NCBI GenBank assembly: GCA_964357255.1
Contig: CAYHKQ010000053.1
Span: 1-18,770, forward strand
Source: JBBTIS01 sp038059855
GTDB lineage: Bacteria > Elusimicrobiota > Elusimicrobia > JACQPE01
Length of the DNA: 18,770 bases
Direction of reading: 5' to 3'
Position 1 is the stretch's first letter; each line of letters starts with the position of its first letter. The notes beneath the pieces were generated by a model that did no database searches, was not told the origin of the DNA, and was given only the letters and a program-made list of their open reading frames with translations. Made by a program: the position numbers and the translations under genes. Positions 7,568-15,900 of this stretch are shown here, piece by piece.

Positions 7568-7690
7568 TTATTTGCTAACCATGCATCGCGGATACACGCA
7601 AGTTTCAAAGCCGGCGCTTGTTATGCTGGAAGCGTTGACCAAGACGGTCAATCCCAACAAGGCTCCTAAGATTATCGCCATTGTTTTCAT
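7568..7690 (-). CDS. 40-residue secreted small peptide, function unknown
   Basis: The ATG at 7688-7690 follows AAGGAGG with a 4-base spacer, one of the strongest ribosome sites in the window; upstream in-frame codons lie before this site and are probably not translated. The product begins MKTMAIILGALLGLTVLVNA, a good Sec signal peptide with a possible cut after VNA. It leaves a mature peptide of about 20 residues, SSITSAGFETCVYPRCMVSK, with two cysteines four residues apart (CVYPRC). No family is recognised. The gene stands alone between pckA and the palindromic element, with a hairpin after it and two tandem palindromes before it, so it probably forms its own unit. It could be a secreted signal, a toxin-like peptide, or a small lipoprotein-free envelope peptide; nothing decides. 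Confidence 0.6.
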   Translation of the reverse strand: MKTMAIILGALLGLTVLVNASSITSAGFETCVYPRCMVSK

Positions 7691-7769
7691 ATTTCCTCCT
7701 TTTTCGCGGCGCCTATCGCCGGGATTTATTTTGTTGATTTTATTTTTACACAAAGAAGGGATTTTTGAA

Positions 7770-7806
7770 ATGACCGGGGTCAATAATTGCTATTGACCAT
7801 GGTCAT
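7770..7806. promoter_or_regulatory. tandem TGACC-N2-GGTCA palindromes, possible operator pair or hairpin
   Basis: Two copies of the dyad TGACC-N2-GGTCA lie at 7771-7782 and 7794-7805, centre to centre 23 bases (about two helical turns). The second copy, TGACCATGGTCA, is a perfect palindrome. With flanking bases each reads (T/A)TGAC-N4-GTCA(A/T), which resembles FNR/NNR-type half-sites spaced by four. The pair also mirrors itself, so the segment can fold as a 14-bp stem with two mismatches and a 9-base loop; that could be the pckA terminator, though the T tract after it is poor. It lies 23 bases past the pckA stop and about 80 upstream of the small-peptide start, so an operator for the peptide gene and a terminator are both possible. 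Confidence 0.5.
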
Positions 7807-7829
7807 ATCGGCTGGAGGGCGCTTTAACC

Positions 7830-9425
7830 TTATTGGCCCGTTGGTAATTCAAAATGATATTGAGCCAGAAAGGCTTTTCTTTCTTTGAGCAGATCAAGGG
7901 TAAGGCGTTCCAATAACGCCGGGCTGTAGTACGGTTCGGGCCGCATGAGCGTTCTCCATTCAGGGACGCCGGCAATATCGGCCGCGACATCGTAGCCCCA
8001 GCGCGGGTCCTTGATCCAGGGAATAGTCCCGCGAACCACGGCTTCGATAATTTTTGAGGAGATGACTTGAGTGATTTTGCGCTCTTTTTGATTCGGAATA
8101 TCCCCGCCCTTGCCGAGCGAGCCGGTGTTGAGGAGATAACATTCAATATTATTGGCTTTGAGAATGCCGGCCAATCGCCGTCCTTCCTCTTCTTCGACGC
8201 CGACAATGAAGGGGTTGAATCCCACCTCGTGCTTGGCTTCTCCCGCCTTGGTCGGATCCCCGGCTGAAGTCTCGATGGATTCTCCCAGCATGAAATAGGC
8301 CCCCGCTTGTTCGCTATTGAGCCGGGCTACAGGCGGAACGACCGTGTCTCGCCGCGTGATAAAGAAAATTTTGTGGACCTTGGCGAGATTAATGCGGTCT
8401 GAAGATCCGCGGATTTTTTGTCGCATGACTAAGGCCCTTCCGTTGGTGCCACGGGAATAGTTGTTTAATTCGGGCTGTTTAGTGGAGCCGTTGACCGCCA
8501 CGTTTTCAAACACCGTTTCGTCATTAAAAAGGGCGTGAAAAATCGTTGGTTGATTTTCCTCGTTGATCCCTTCTGTTTTAACATAGAAATTGTCTTCTGT
8601 GCCAAAGGCCTGGCCATTTTGCGTTAGCCAAACAATGTCGTCCTGGAGAAGCTCGATGCCCTCCGGGGCCCCAAGGCCGTGGCTGTCCAACGTTAATGTC
8701 GTTTTGCCGGTTCCCGAAAGTCCAAAGAGCAGAACGCCAATTTCTTCGAGTCTTGCGCCCGCGGACCCCAGGGCTTTTCCGCTCTTAATTTTTATGACCT
8801 TGCTTCCGGCGTGAAGACCCAGTCCGCCCAAGCGTTTCATCTGGTACATGGCTTGGCGCAGAAAAGACATTTTGACTTCGCCTACGTAATCCGTGCCCAA
8901 GATATATGTGCATCCTTTGTCCGGCAGGATAAAAATGCCTTTCGGCCCCAATGCCTTCATGTTGCCAAGGTTGTCAAAGGCTTCAGGCCAGTTGGGCAGG
9001 TCTATGGGTAAAAAATCGGGTGTTACCGCAGGAGCTCTTTGTCGGGGGCTTGCGGCAAAAAGCGTGCCGGACCACATCAGAGCGAGGCGGGCGTATTGCT
9101 TGGGAATTAAAAGGCGGCAATGCCAGTTTTTTTGAGTGTTATTGCCGATGACGCGGTCAATTTGAATTAGTTCCAGTTCTTTTAATTGGCGGTCGAGAAA
9201 TTGTTCGACGTCAGCCGTCATTTTTGGATCGGCGGCCCGTTGGGATTTCCCCAAGGGACCGTCATTAAGGTAATAAGTAAATTGAGCGCTACGGCTGGCC
9301 GCTTTTTGAGTGTAATAGGCCGGCGCGTTAAAAGCTGTCGGCGTTTCATCCTCTTGGGCCAAGCGGCGCAATTCTTCACGGCTCGGATTGTTTAAAACAT
9401 TAAGCGGTATTTTTAGGCTTAACAT
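7830..9425 (-). CDS. pckA: phosphoenolpyruvate carboxykinase (ATP), divergent type
   Basis: A 531-residue enzyme that converts oxaloacetate and ATP to PEP, CO2 and ADP (or the reverse) in the cytosol. The P-loop FGLSGTGKTTLT (234-245) and the second acidic motif LLQDDIVW (259-266) identify the PEPCK kinase core. GTDYVGEVKMSFLRQAMYQM (177-196) matches the GTxYAGEMKKS segment of ATP-type enzymes, and LNTGSLGKGG matches the VNTGW-x-GG segment. Length fits ATP-PEPCK (about 530). It departs from the E. coli type: GLGLHAGS stands where MHCSANVG is usual, and VVPPVARLNSEQAGAYFMLG replaces the VLPPVSxL-MYHFLSG stretch, so it belongs to a distant branch. The ATG follows AAAGGAG with a 6-base spacer. 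It sits 74 bases after the outer-membrane-protein gene and probably has its own promoter. Confidence 0.87.
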   Translation of the reverse strand: MLSLKIPLNVLNNPSREELRRLAQEDETPTAFNAPAYYTQKAASRSAQFTYYLNDGPLGKSQRAADPKMTADVEQFLDRQLKELELIQIDRVIGNNTQKNWHCRLLIPKQYARLALMWSGTLFAASPRQRAPAVTPDFLPIDLPNWPEAFDNLGNMKALGPKGIFILPDKGCTYILGTDYVGEVKMSFLRQAMYQMKRLGGLGLHAGSKVIKIKSGKALGSAGARLEEIGVLLFGLSGTGKTTLTLDSHGLGAPEGIELLQDDIVWLTQNGQAFGTEDNFYVKTEGINEENQPTIFHALFNDETVFENVAVNGSTKQPELNNYSRGTNGRALVMRQKIRGSSDRINLAKVHKIFFITRRDTVVPPVARLNSEQAGAYFMLGESIETSAGDPTKAGEAKHEVGFNPFIVGVEEEEGRRLAGILKANNIECYLLNTGSLGKGGDIPNQKERKITQVISSKIIEAVVRGTIPWIKDPRWGYDVAADIAGVPEWRTLMRPEPYYSPALLERLTLDLLKERKAFLAQYHFELPTGQ

Positions 9426-9445
9426 AGCAGGCTCCTTTACGTTTT

Positions 9446-9480
9446 ATTAGACAGTAAATTTTATCTATTTGTAAATTTTA
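9446..9480 (-). promoter_or_regulatory. candidate pckA promoter with a direct repeat
   Basis: On the minus strand TTTACA (9470-9475) and TCTAAT (9446-9451), 18 bases apart, give a fair sigma-70-type promoter whose transcript would start just before the pckA ribosome site. The same stretch carries a 10-base direct repeat GTAAATTTTA (plus strand, 9454-9463 and 9471-9480) with a 17-base period. This could be a binding site or merely A/T-rich promoter sequence. Confidence 0.35.
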
Positions 9481-9499
9481 GCACACTCGCCCAAGGCCC

Positions 9500-10333
9500 C
9501 TAAAAGCTGGTCAGGTAGCGTATGTCAATGATGCGCTCGGGCCGGCGCAGGCCTGAGGAGTTGTTTTGGGTCCCGCTACCAAGAATATCTCGAATATGAA
9601 CGCCCATTTGAATGAACGGGGAAAGAAACAGATTGACGCCGGCGTTTAAGCGGTTCCATTTGACGTTTCGGATGTTGTCGTATTCCGCAAAAGCGCCCAG
9701 TCCTCCGGTTGGAGCGACCCAAGAAACATTGAAAAATCCGCGCAAGGCGTCCCGTTCGAAATCCGAGATATTGCCTCCGGCCGTCCATTCCAGACCGCCG
9801 GCCAGCATTTCTTTGGTGAAGGCCAGGTAGAGCCCGCGCCTGTCCTGCAGGTATTCTTTTTTGCTCTTGTCATAGAAGTAACCCTGGGAGTCGTAGCCCA
9901 CGGTTGACGCGGGCAGGGCGCCGTCGCCGTCGAAGAAACGGAACTTGATCTGAAGCTCGGGCCGCTGGAGATCAATTTTGCCATGCCCGATGTAGTTGTC
10001 GAGCTCCCAGGAGGCGCCGATCATCAGGCGCTGGAAAACGCCGAAGGCGATACTGGGCAGAAGGCCCCCGTTGGCGAAAAATCTGGTGGTAAACGCGAAA
10101 CTACCATAGTCCAACACTTCGGCGTTTGGTGTGTCAATGACGTTATAAAGGGAGGCAGGGCGGCCCGCGCGAACGGTTTTGGGCGAGGATTGCCCAGCGA
10201 GCAACGGGGCTGATCCCATCAGCCAAACAACGGCCAACGCCCAAAGAGCCGGGGCAAAATCGCCCAGCCAAATGTCAAAATTATTATGCGACGGCTTTTT
10301 AGCGTCTTGAATGATTCTCGCTCCCATGAGCAT
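9500..10333 (-). CDS. outer-membrane beta-barrel protein, function unknown
   Basis: A 277-residue protein with a signal-like segment at about residues 27-47 (LWALAVVWLMGSAPLLAG), then alternating polar and aromatic strands ending in IIDIRYLTSF, a C-terminal aromatic residue typical of outer-membrane barrels. Segments such as VLDYGSFAFTTRFFANGG, IAFGVFQRLMIGASWELDNYIG and VGYDSQGYFYD resemble barrel proteins common in deep-branching Gram-negative phyla; I can name no function. About ten strands are plausible. The signal is preceded by an unusually long 26-residue N-terminus. Both candidate starts (ATG at 10331 and 10325) lie inside the last 35 bases of dnaE in another frame, and no strong ribosome site is seen. 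Translation may depend on coupling to dnaE, or a start further in may be used. Confidence 0.7.
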   Translation of the reverse strand: MLMGARIIQDAKKPSHNNFDIWLGDFAPALWALAVVWLMGSAPLLAGQSSPKTVRAGRPASLYNVIDTPNAEVLDYGSFAFTTRFFANGGLLPSIAFGVFQRLMIGASWELDNYIGHGKIDLQRPELQIKFRFFDGDGALPASTVGYDSQGYFYDKSKKEYLQDRRGLYLAFTKEMLAGGLEWTAGGNISDFERDALRGFFNVSWVAPTGGLGAFAEYDNIRNVKWNRLNAGVNLFLSPFIQMGVHIRDILGSGTQNNSSGLRRPERIIDIRYLTSF

Positions 10334-13300
10334 GTGCGAGCATCATACTATTTTGCCCTAAAAGGCCCTCCAATTTTTCCCAGGCTGTTTTTTCCAGGGT
10401 TATGGTTTTTGGAAATTCCACCCAAGCCGAAGGCGTTTTCCCCCTTCCCAGGGCTTCGCCGGTCAAATGAATTTGAGTGGATCCCTCGGGAAATGATTCC
10501 AACGTCCGGCTCAACTGTTTCCAATCGTCCTCAGTCTGGTTATGAAGGCGGATGCGGAGGGTTTTAGTTTTACTGCGTAGAAATTCATTAAATATCACGA
10601 TTTCTTCCACTAGTATTTCTTCCTTAAGTCCCGATGGCGTTGTTTCGGAATTCTCTTGTTCTGCGGGCATGGTCCTGGATAGTCGTCCGTAAACCATCAC
10701 CAATGTTCCTTGCTTAAAGATTTCAGGGTTGGCCTGGGCGTATGTTCTGGGGAAGACCACGGTTTCGATTTCCCCGCTCAAGTCTTCCACTCTAAGCCGG
10801 GCCCAGGGCTGGCCGGTTTTTTTGGAGACCTGCTTTTTGATTACATTGACCATGCCCATAAATTGCACGCGTTCGTCCGCGGCCTTGGCGCGCAGCCCTT
10901 CAATGGACGGCAGGCCGCAGGCGTCGAAGAGCCCTTGCCAGCGTTGCATGGGGTGGATGGAAAGATACACCCCCAAGACCTCGCGTTCCCAATGCAAAAT
11001 GTCGTCTTCAACGGGCGGAGCGCCTCCCGGGGCGGACTTTGGCGCGGCGATGTCAAGCTCAAAGAGCATCTCGCCCTCTGTTTTGGTCCAGAGATTCATG
11101 TGAAAGTCCAGATGTTGGATAAACCGGCCCCTCTTTTCAATGACATTGGCGCCATCGAGAATGCAGTCTAGAGCGCCCGCCTTGCCCAGGGATTCAAAGA
11201 CCTTCTTATTAATGGAAAATTTTGAGGCGCGTCTCATGAAATCCTTGAGCGCTACATAGGGGCCCGCGCGCCGCCGTTCCTCAACAATGGCCCCGGCCGC
11301 GGATTCCCCGACGTTTTTGACGGCTTCAAGGCCAAAGCGAATGCCGCTGCCTTCCCCGCTGAATTTTTCTTCGGAATTATTGACGCAGGGAGGACGCGTC
11401 TCAAAGCCCATGGTTTTAGCCTCGGCGAGATAGGTGGCGATTTTGTTTTCTTTATCCTCGGAGCCCACGGCTGAACGGCCGATTTCGCTGTTGACCAAGG
11501 CGGTCATAAACTCGATGGGAAAATTAGCTTTGAGATACGCGGTTTGATAGGCCACGATTCCGTAGGCCGTGCTGTGGCTTTTATTGAAGGCGTAGTGCCC
11601 GAAATCCTTCAAGTCCTCAAAGAGCTTTGCGGCAAAGACAAGGTCAATCTTTTTAGCCTTGGCTCCCTCGAGAAACTTGGCCTCCATTTTGTTCAATTCC
11701 TCCGGCTTTTTTTTGCCCATGGCTTTTCGTAGTTTGTCGGCCTCACTCGCCGTAAACCCCGCTAGTTGTTTGGAAATTTCCATGACCTGCTCTTGATAAA
11801 CGCAGATTCCGTAGGTTTCCTTGAGAATGGATTCAAGCACAGGGTGATCGTAGCGGACCTGGGAGGAGCCGTTTTTTCTGGCGCAGAATTCGTCAATCCA
11901 TTTCATAGGTCCGGGACGAAACAGGGCGATTAAAGCGATGATATCCGTTAATTTAGCCGGCTTAAGCTTGGTTAAGAGCTCGCGCATGCCGCTTGATTCA
12001 AGTTGAAAAACGCCGCCGGTTTGCGCGCGGGACAATAGCTCGTAGGCCTTGGGGTCGTCGTAGGGGATGGATTCCATCTCCAGCGTGACGCGCCGCGTTT
12101 TGGCCACAAGCGCGACCGTTTTTTGAATCACGGTCAACGTGCGAAGTCCCAAGAAATCCACTTTCAGGAGCCCTAGCTTGACCAGGGACTTGTCGTTGAA
12201 ACCCGTGGTCACGACGCCGCTGTGCGTGTTTTTGACCAGGGGGGCATACTTGGTCACCGGTTCCTTGGTGATGACCGTGCCGGCCGCGTGCACGCCCGAG
12301 TGCCGGCGCACGCCCTCGAGCTTTATGGCGATAGCCAGGATTTTATTAACCGTCGGGTTTTCCTCGGACATTCGCTTAAATTCCTGACTGGATTTTAATG
12401 CTTGCTCAATGGTCATGCCGTGCGGGATCGCTTTTGCGATCCGGTCCACCTCTTGAAGCGGCACATCCATAACGCGCCCCACATCGCGGATTACGGCCCG
12501 GCTTTGCATGGTTCCAAAGGTGATGATTTGGGCCACGTTGGAGAAACCATATTTTTCCCGAACGTACCGGATGACCATGTCCCGCCCTTCATCGGAAAAA
12601 TCAATGTCCAAGTCCGGCATTTCCCGCCGGTCGGGATTTAAGAAGCGTTCAAAAAGCAGACGGTATTTCAAAGGGTCAACATTGGTGATGTTGAGCAGAT
12701 AGCTTACCAGGCTGCCTGCGCCTGAGCCACGGCCCGGCCCCACCGGCACGCCGCTTCTTTTGGCGAAGCGAATAAAATCCCAGACGATCAGGAAGTATCC
12801 GGGGAACCCCATTTTTTTGATGATTTGAAGCTCATATTTGAGACGTTCTTGATATTCGCCGGGCGCTCCGGCGGGGAAGCGGGTTTTCAATCCCTCTTGG
12901 CAGAGGTGATCGAGATAGCTTTCCTGGTTGTAGCCCTCCGGGGCGAGGTAGTCCGGCAGATGGAGTTCGTCAAAGGAAATTTTGACATTATCGCAGGCCT
13001 CGGCAATTCGAAGCGTGTTCGCAATAGTTTGGGGGTAAAGATGAAAGAGCTGGGCCATCTCTTGCGGGGTTTTGTAATAGAACTCCTGCGTGGCGTAGCG
13101 CATACGAACGGAGTCATTAATTTTTTTACCGGTTCCGATGCACAACAGCGCGTCATGCGCGGCGGCCTCGTCTTTTTGAAAGTAGTGGCAGTCGTTGGTG
13201 GCCACCAAGGGCAGGCCGGTTTTGGAGGACATTTCCAATAGAGCCTTGGCGACTTTTTTTTGGGCCTCTAAGCCGTGATCCATGACTTCGAGATAAAAAT

Positions 13301-13856
13301 TACCGGGGCCGAAAATTTCAGCCAAGGCCGTGGCGCGCTGGGTGGCCAAATCCACATTGTCCGCGACAATGGCCTGCGCCACCTCGCCCTTTAAGCAACC
13401 GGAAAGGGCCAATAGGCCATCGGAGTGTTGCGCTAAAAGCTCCTTGTCCACGCGGGGCTTGTAGTAAAAGCCCTCGAGCGAGGCTTTGGTGACCAGTTCG
13501 ATCAGGTTTTGATACCCAGCGTTATTGCGGGCGAGCAGGGTCAGGTGATGGATCCCGGTTCTAGGAGAGCTGTCTTCGTCCGAGGACGCGCCTTTTTTAT
13601 CGAATCTTGAACCGCTCGCCACGTAGATTTCGCAACCCAGGATCGGCTTGATGCGAGCGGCCTCGCAGGCTTTATAAAATTCGATGGCCCCGCACATGTT
13701 GCCGTGGTCGGTCAGGGCCTGATGGGTGAACCCCTGCTTGGCCATTTTTTCCAACATTTGGGTGGGCTCGCCTTTTTCATTGGAGAATCGCGCCATGCCG
13801 TCGAGCAGGGAATAATCCGAGTGCGCGTGAAGATGAACGAATTGTTCCTTGCTCAT
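10299..13856 (-). CDS. dnaE: DNA polymerase III alpha subunit
   Basis: The 1185-residue replicative polymerase catalytic subunit of the DnaE type (E. coli 1160). Domains in order: PHP domain starting with HLHAHSDYSLLDG (8-20), with DHGNMCGAIEFY and ATNDCHYF; palm domain with VGPGRGSGAGSLVSY (372-386) and the metal-binding PDLDIDFSDEGR (414-425) holding the catalytic aspartates; fingers with GVHAAGTVI and FRPGPMKWIDEF; the YNP-like KSHSTAYGIVAYQTAYLK segment and helix-hairpin-helix region; and a C-terminal OB fold (VQFMGMVNVIKKQVSKKTG). It lacks the embedded exonuclease insert of PolC. No strong Shine-Dalgarno is seen before the ATG. It follows the aldehyde dehydrogenase gene by 85 bases and overlaps the outer-membrane-protein start. 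Confidence 0.97.
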   Translation of the reverse strand: MSKEQFVHLHAHSDYSLLDGMARFSNEKGEPTQMLEKMAKQGFTHQALTDHGNMCGAIEFYKACEAARIKPILGCEIYVASGSRFDKKGASSDEDSSPRTGIHHLTLLARNNAGYQNLIELVTKASLEGFYYKPRVDKELLAQHSDGLLALSGCLKGEVAQAIVADNVDLATQRATALAEIFGPGNFYLEVMDHGLEAQKKVAKALLEMSSKTGLPLVATNDCHYFQKDEAAAHDALLCIGTGKKINDSVRMRYATQEFYYKTPQEMAQLFHLYPQTIANTLRIAEACDNVKISFDELHLPDYLAPEGYNQESYLDHLCQEGLKTRFPAGAPGEYQERLKYELQIIKKMGFPGYFLIVWDFIRFAKRSGVPVGPGRGSGAGSLVSYLLNITNVDPLKYRLLFERFLNPDRREMPDLDIDFSDEGRDMVIRYVREKYGFSNVAQIITFGTMQSRAVIRDVGRVMDVPLQEVDRIAKAIPHGMTIEQALKSSQEFKRMSEENPTVNKILAIAIKLEGVRRHSGVHAAGTVITKEPVTKYAPLVKNTHSGVVTTGFNDKSLVKLGLLKVDFLGLRTLTVIQKTVALVAKTRRVTLEMESIPYDDPKAYELLSRAQTGGVFQLESSGMRELLTKLKPAKLTDIIALIALFRPGPMKWIDEFCARKNGSSQVRYDHPVLESILKETYGICVYQEQVMEISKQLAGFTASEADKLRKAMGKKKPEELNKMEAKFLEGAKAKKIDLVFAAKLFEDLKDFGHYAFNKSHSTAYGIVAYQTAYLKANFPIEFMTALVNSEIGRSAVGSEDKENKIATYLAEAKTMGFETRPPCVNNSEEKFSGEGSGIRFGLEAVKNVGESAAGAIVEERRRAGPYVALKDFMRRASKFSINKKVFESLGKAGALDCILDGANVIEKRGRFIQHLDFHMNLWTKTEGEMLFELDIAAPKSAPGGAPPVEDDILHWEREVLGVYLSIHPMQRWQGLFDACGLPSIEGLRAKAADERVQFMGMVNVIKKQVSKKTGQPWARLRVEDLSGEIETVVFPRTYAQANPEIFKQGTLVMVYGRLSRTMPAEQENSETTPSGLKEEILVEEIVIFNEFLRSKTKTLRIRLHNQTEDDWKQLSRTLESFPEGSTQIHLTGEALGRGKTPSAWVEFPKTITLEKTAWEKLEGLLGQNSMMLAHAHGSENHSRR

Positions 13857-13941
13857 GGACTATTTAAGATTCTCAGGAATGGAGCCTAGATTAAACAAAA
13901 ACTCGGCTAGATTTCAAAATTCTCCTTTTGAACCTTTTTTT

Positions 13942-15405
13942 CTAGGCCAGGAATCGCGTGGCCATTTTAATGAGCCAGCGAACCTTCGGGGTGTAGGGTG
14001 GGTAGAATGTCTTAAGAGAATCGGGCCAGCCTTGCCTTAACACCGCTCGTTCGTGGGAGAAGGTTTTAAATCCATAGTAACCATGGTAGTTTCCCATGCC
14101 GCTGGCCCCCACGCCTCCGAAAGGAAGGTTTGTATTCGCCAGATGCACGATAAGACTATTGACGCAGGTGCCCCCGGCCGTCGTATTGGCAAGAATTTTT
14201 TCAATCGTCTGGTCGTTGTGGCTGAAAATATACAGGGCGAGCGGTTTGTCTTTCGACCGGATGATTCGGAATACATCGTTGAGCGTGCGATAGCTAAGAA
14301 TCGGCAAAACAGGTCCAAAGATTTCTTCCCGCATAATTGGCGATTGCTCGCTGACCCCGGTCAACAGCGTTGGGGCCAGATATCGCTCCTCGGCCTCCAT
14401 CGCGCCGCCGATTTCAACCCTGGCGCCTTGTTGCACCGTTTGATCTAAAATTTCTTTAAGACTTTTAAGGTTCCCCGCGCTTACAAGCCGGCAAAGGTCC
14501 GCGCTGGTCCGGCGCGCATCCTCCGTCCGGCCGTAGCGCTCGCCGATGACCCTTTTGGCTTCGCGGACGAATTCTTCCTGCCGGCTTTCGTGAATGAGCA
14601 GATAATCCGGCGCAACGCAGGTCTGGCCCGCGTTGATGAATTTCGCCCATACGATGCGTTCCGCGGCCTTGGGAATATCGGCTGTTTCGTCCACGATGAC
14701 AGGGGACTTTCCGCCGAGCTCAAGCGTCACTGGGGTGAGGTGGCGTGAAGCTGAGGCCATCACTTTTTTCCCGATGCGCGTGCTACCCGTAAAAAAGATG
14801 TGATCGAAGGGCAAATCAAGAAGAATATCCGAAACCGACGAGCCCCCCTCAAAAAGAGCGACATGCCCCTCATTGAAAAGGCTGGAGATAAAACTTTTAA
14901 GAAATCGGGCGGTATTAGGCGTTTTGCTTGAGGGTTTGAGCATAGCGCAGTTCCCTGCGGCAATCGCTGCGGCCAGGGGATTGATCAGGAGCCCAAAAGG
15001 ATAATTCCATGGCGATAGAATTAATACGACACCTTTTGCTTCCAGTCGGACCTCGCTTCGCGTGCCCAAGAGGGTGAAAGGGGTTTTTACCGGCGTTGGC
15101 CGCATCCAATTCTCAAGATGCCGGATTATATGCCGGATTTCAGCGACCGCAGGGTAAATTTCGGTGAGGTCCACCTCGCCGGGATTTTTTTTGTAGTCTT
15201 GATGGATAGCCTGCTGAAGCTCTTCGCGGCGGTCTAAAATCGCGTCTTTGAGCCGCTTGAGTTGTTCGATTCGCTCTTTGGCCGTGGTTTGGGCCGTTGC
15301 CCAACGGTTTTTCTGCTGTTTTTCAAAAACGCGTCGCGCGTCGCGCTCTGTCGCGTCCCCTGTAATGTCCGGCGTCTGGTCTAATTTTTTTTCAATGGTT
15401 GTCAT
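13942..15405 (-). CDS. aldehyde dehydrogenase, class-3-like (NAD(P)+)
   Basis: A 487-residue enzyme that oxidises aldehydes to acids with NAD(P)+. Visible motifs: the SPWNYPFGLLINPLAAAIAAGN cofactor segment (read in part), FFTGSTRIGKKVM for NAD binding, LELGGKSPVIVDE with the general-base Glu, and GQTCVAPDYLL with the catalytic Cys in the form typical of class-3 and fatty-aldehyde enzymes. PFGGVGASGMGNYHG near the C-terminus is also class-3-like. The tail KVRWLIKMATRFLA is amphipathic to hydrophobic and could anchor the protein to a membrane, as in fatty aldehyde dehydrogenases. MTTIEKKLDQ at 15405 was chosen as start: the in-frame extension to 15504 runs into the preceding gene and does not look like family sequence. 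No strong ribosome site. Confidence 0.92.
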   Translation of the reverse strand: MTTIEKKLDQTPDITGDATERDARRVFEKQQKNRWATAQTTAKERIEQLKRLKDAILDRREELQQAIHQDYKKNPGEVDLTEIYPAVAEIRHIIRHLENWMRPTPVKTPFTLLGTRSEVRLEAKGVVLILSPWNYPFGLLINPLAAAIAAGNCAMLKPSSKTPNTARFLKSFISSLFNEGHVALFEGGSSVSDILLDLPFDHIFFTGSTRIGKKVMASASRHLTPVTLELGGKSPVIVDETADIPKAAERIVWAKFINAGQTCVAPDYLLIHESRQEEFVREAKRVIGERYGRTEDARRTSADLCRLVSAGNLKSLKEILDQTVQQGARVEIGGAMEAEERYLAPTLLTGVSEQSPIMREEIFGPVLPILSYRTLNDVFRIIRSKDKPLALYIFSHNDQTIEKILANTTAGGTCVNSLIVHLANTNLPFGGVGASGMGNYHGYYGFKTFSHERAVLRQGWPDSLKTFYPPYTPKVRWLIKMATRFLA

Positions 15406-15422
15406 GGCGTTTTTGGAAATTT

Positions 15423-15848
15423 TTACAAATAGGCTGTTTCGATCGTACAGCGCATCTGCAGACCGCAGGCGTCCGGCGATCCGAGGGCGATCGACTCCCC
15501 GCAAACCCCTTTTTCTTCGCCGTTTTGCCGGCGGGCTTCAATAGCCAGCCTTATTTTATCCGTAAGGTCAAAGGATCCCTCGCCCGCGCACCGGCCGGGA
15601 CAGGGCACCAGAAAATCGCAGGCGTCGGCCGGACCGAAAACCCGGGTTTGCGATTCCAGCGGATATTGTTGAGGGGTTATGAAGTCAAGATGTATGGATA
15701 AGCGCGATACGGAAGGAAACATCTCCGCGACCAGGCCGGCCGAGCGCTTAACGCGTTCGGCCTCTTGGTGACGGAGAATTTTTTTCTCGTTTTTATTTGG
15801 TCCAGCGTGACCCGCGCGCTTTTTTCGCCGAAAAAATCCCGCCATCAT
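15423..15848 (-). CDS. cysteine-rich conserved-looking protein of unknown function
   Basis: A 141-residue protein I do not recognise. The first 45 residues are basic and probably flexible (RRKKRAGHAGPNKNEKK). A compact region from about 48 to the end carries six cysteines at 77, 83, 87, 116, 128 and 134, in the pattern C-x5-C-x3-C ... C ... C-x5-C; this could bind zinc or an iron-sulfur cluster or form disulfides. There is no signal peptide, so cytosolic metal binding is the more likely reading. It lies 52 bases after the RRM gene and 17 bases before the aldehyde dehydrogenase start, on the same strand. Two adjacent ATG codons begin it, without a strong Shine-Dalgarno. Gene status is supported by its tight fit in the gap between two certain genes. 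Confidence 0.6.
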   Translation of the reverse strand: MMAGFFRRKKRAGHAGPNKNEKKILRHQEAERVKRSAGLVAEMFPSVSRLSIHLDFITPQQYPLESQTRVFGPADACDFLVPCPGRCAGEGSFDLTDKIRLAIEARRQNGEEKGVCGESIALGSPDACGLQMRCTIETAYL

Positions 15849-15900
15849 CGCTACGCGGGAGACGTCGCTCCCGGTTTAATCCGACGTAGGAGGGACGCTT

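Noticed and set aside
7635..7651. TTGACC-N5-GGTCAA dyad inside the small-peptide gene
   Set aside because: Similar half-sites to the tandem palindromes but different spacing, and within a coding region; probably set by codons.
7790..8206. 138-codon minus-strand frame overlapping the end of pckA
   Set aside because: Different frame of the conserved PEPCK C-terminus; basic, Ser/Arg-rich shadow product.
10710..11171. 153-codon plus-strand frame within dnaE
   Set aside because: Antisense shadow of a certain gene, no family features and no ribosome site of note.
15406..15504. N-terminal extension of the aldehyde dehydrogenase
   Set aside because: It overlaps the end of the cysteine-rich gene and does not resemble family sequence; MTTIEKK is the better start.
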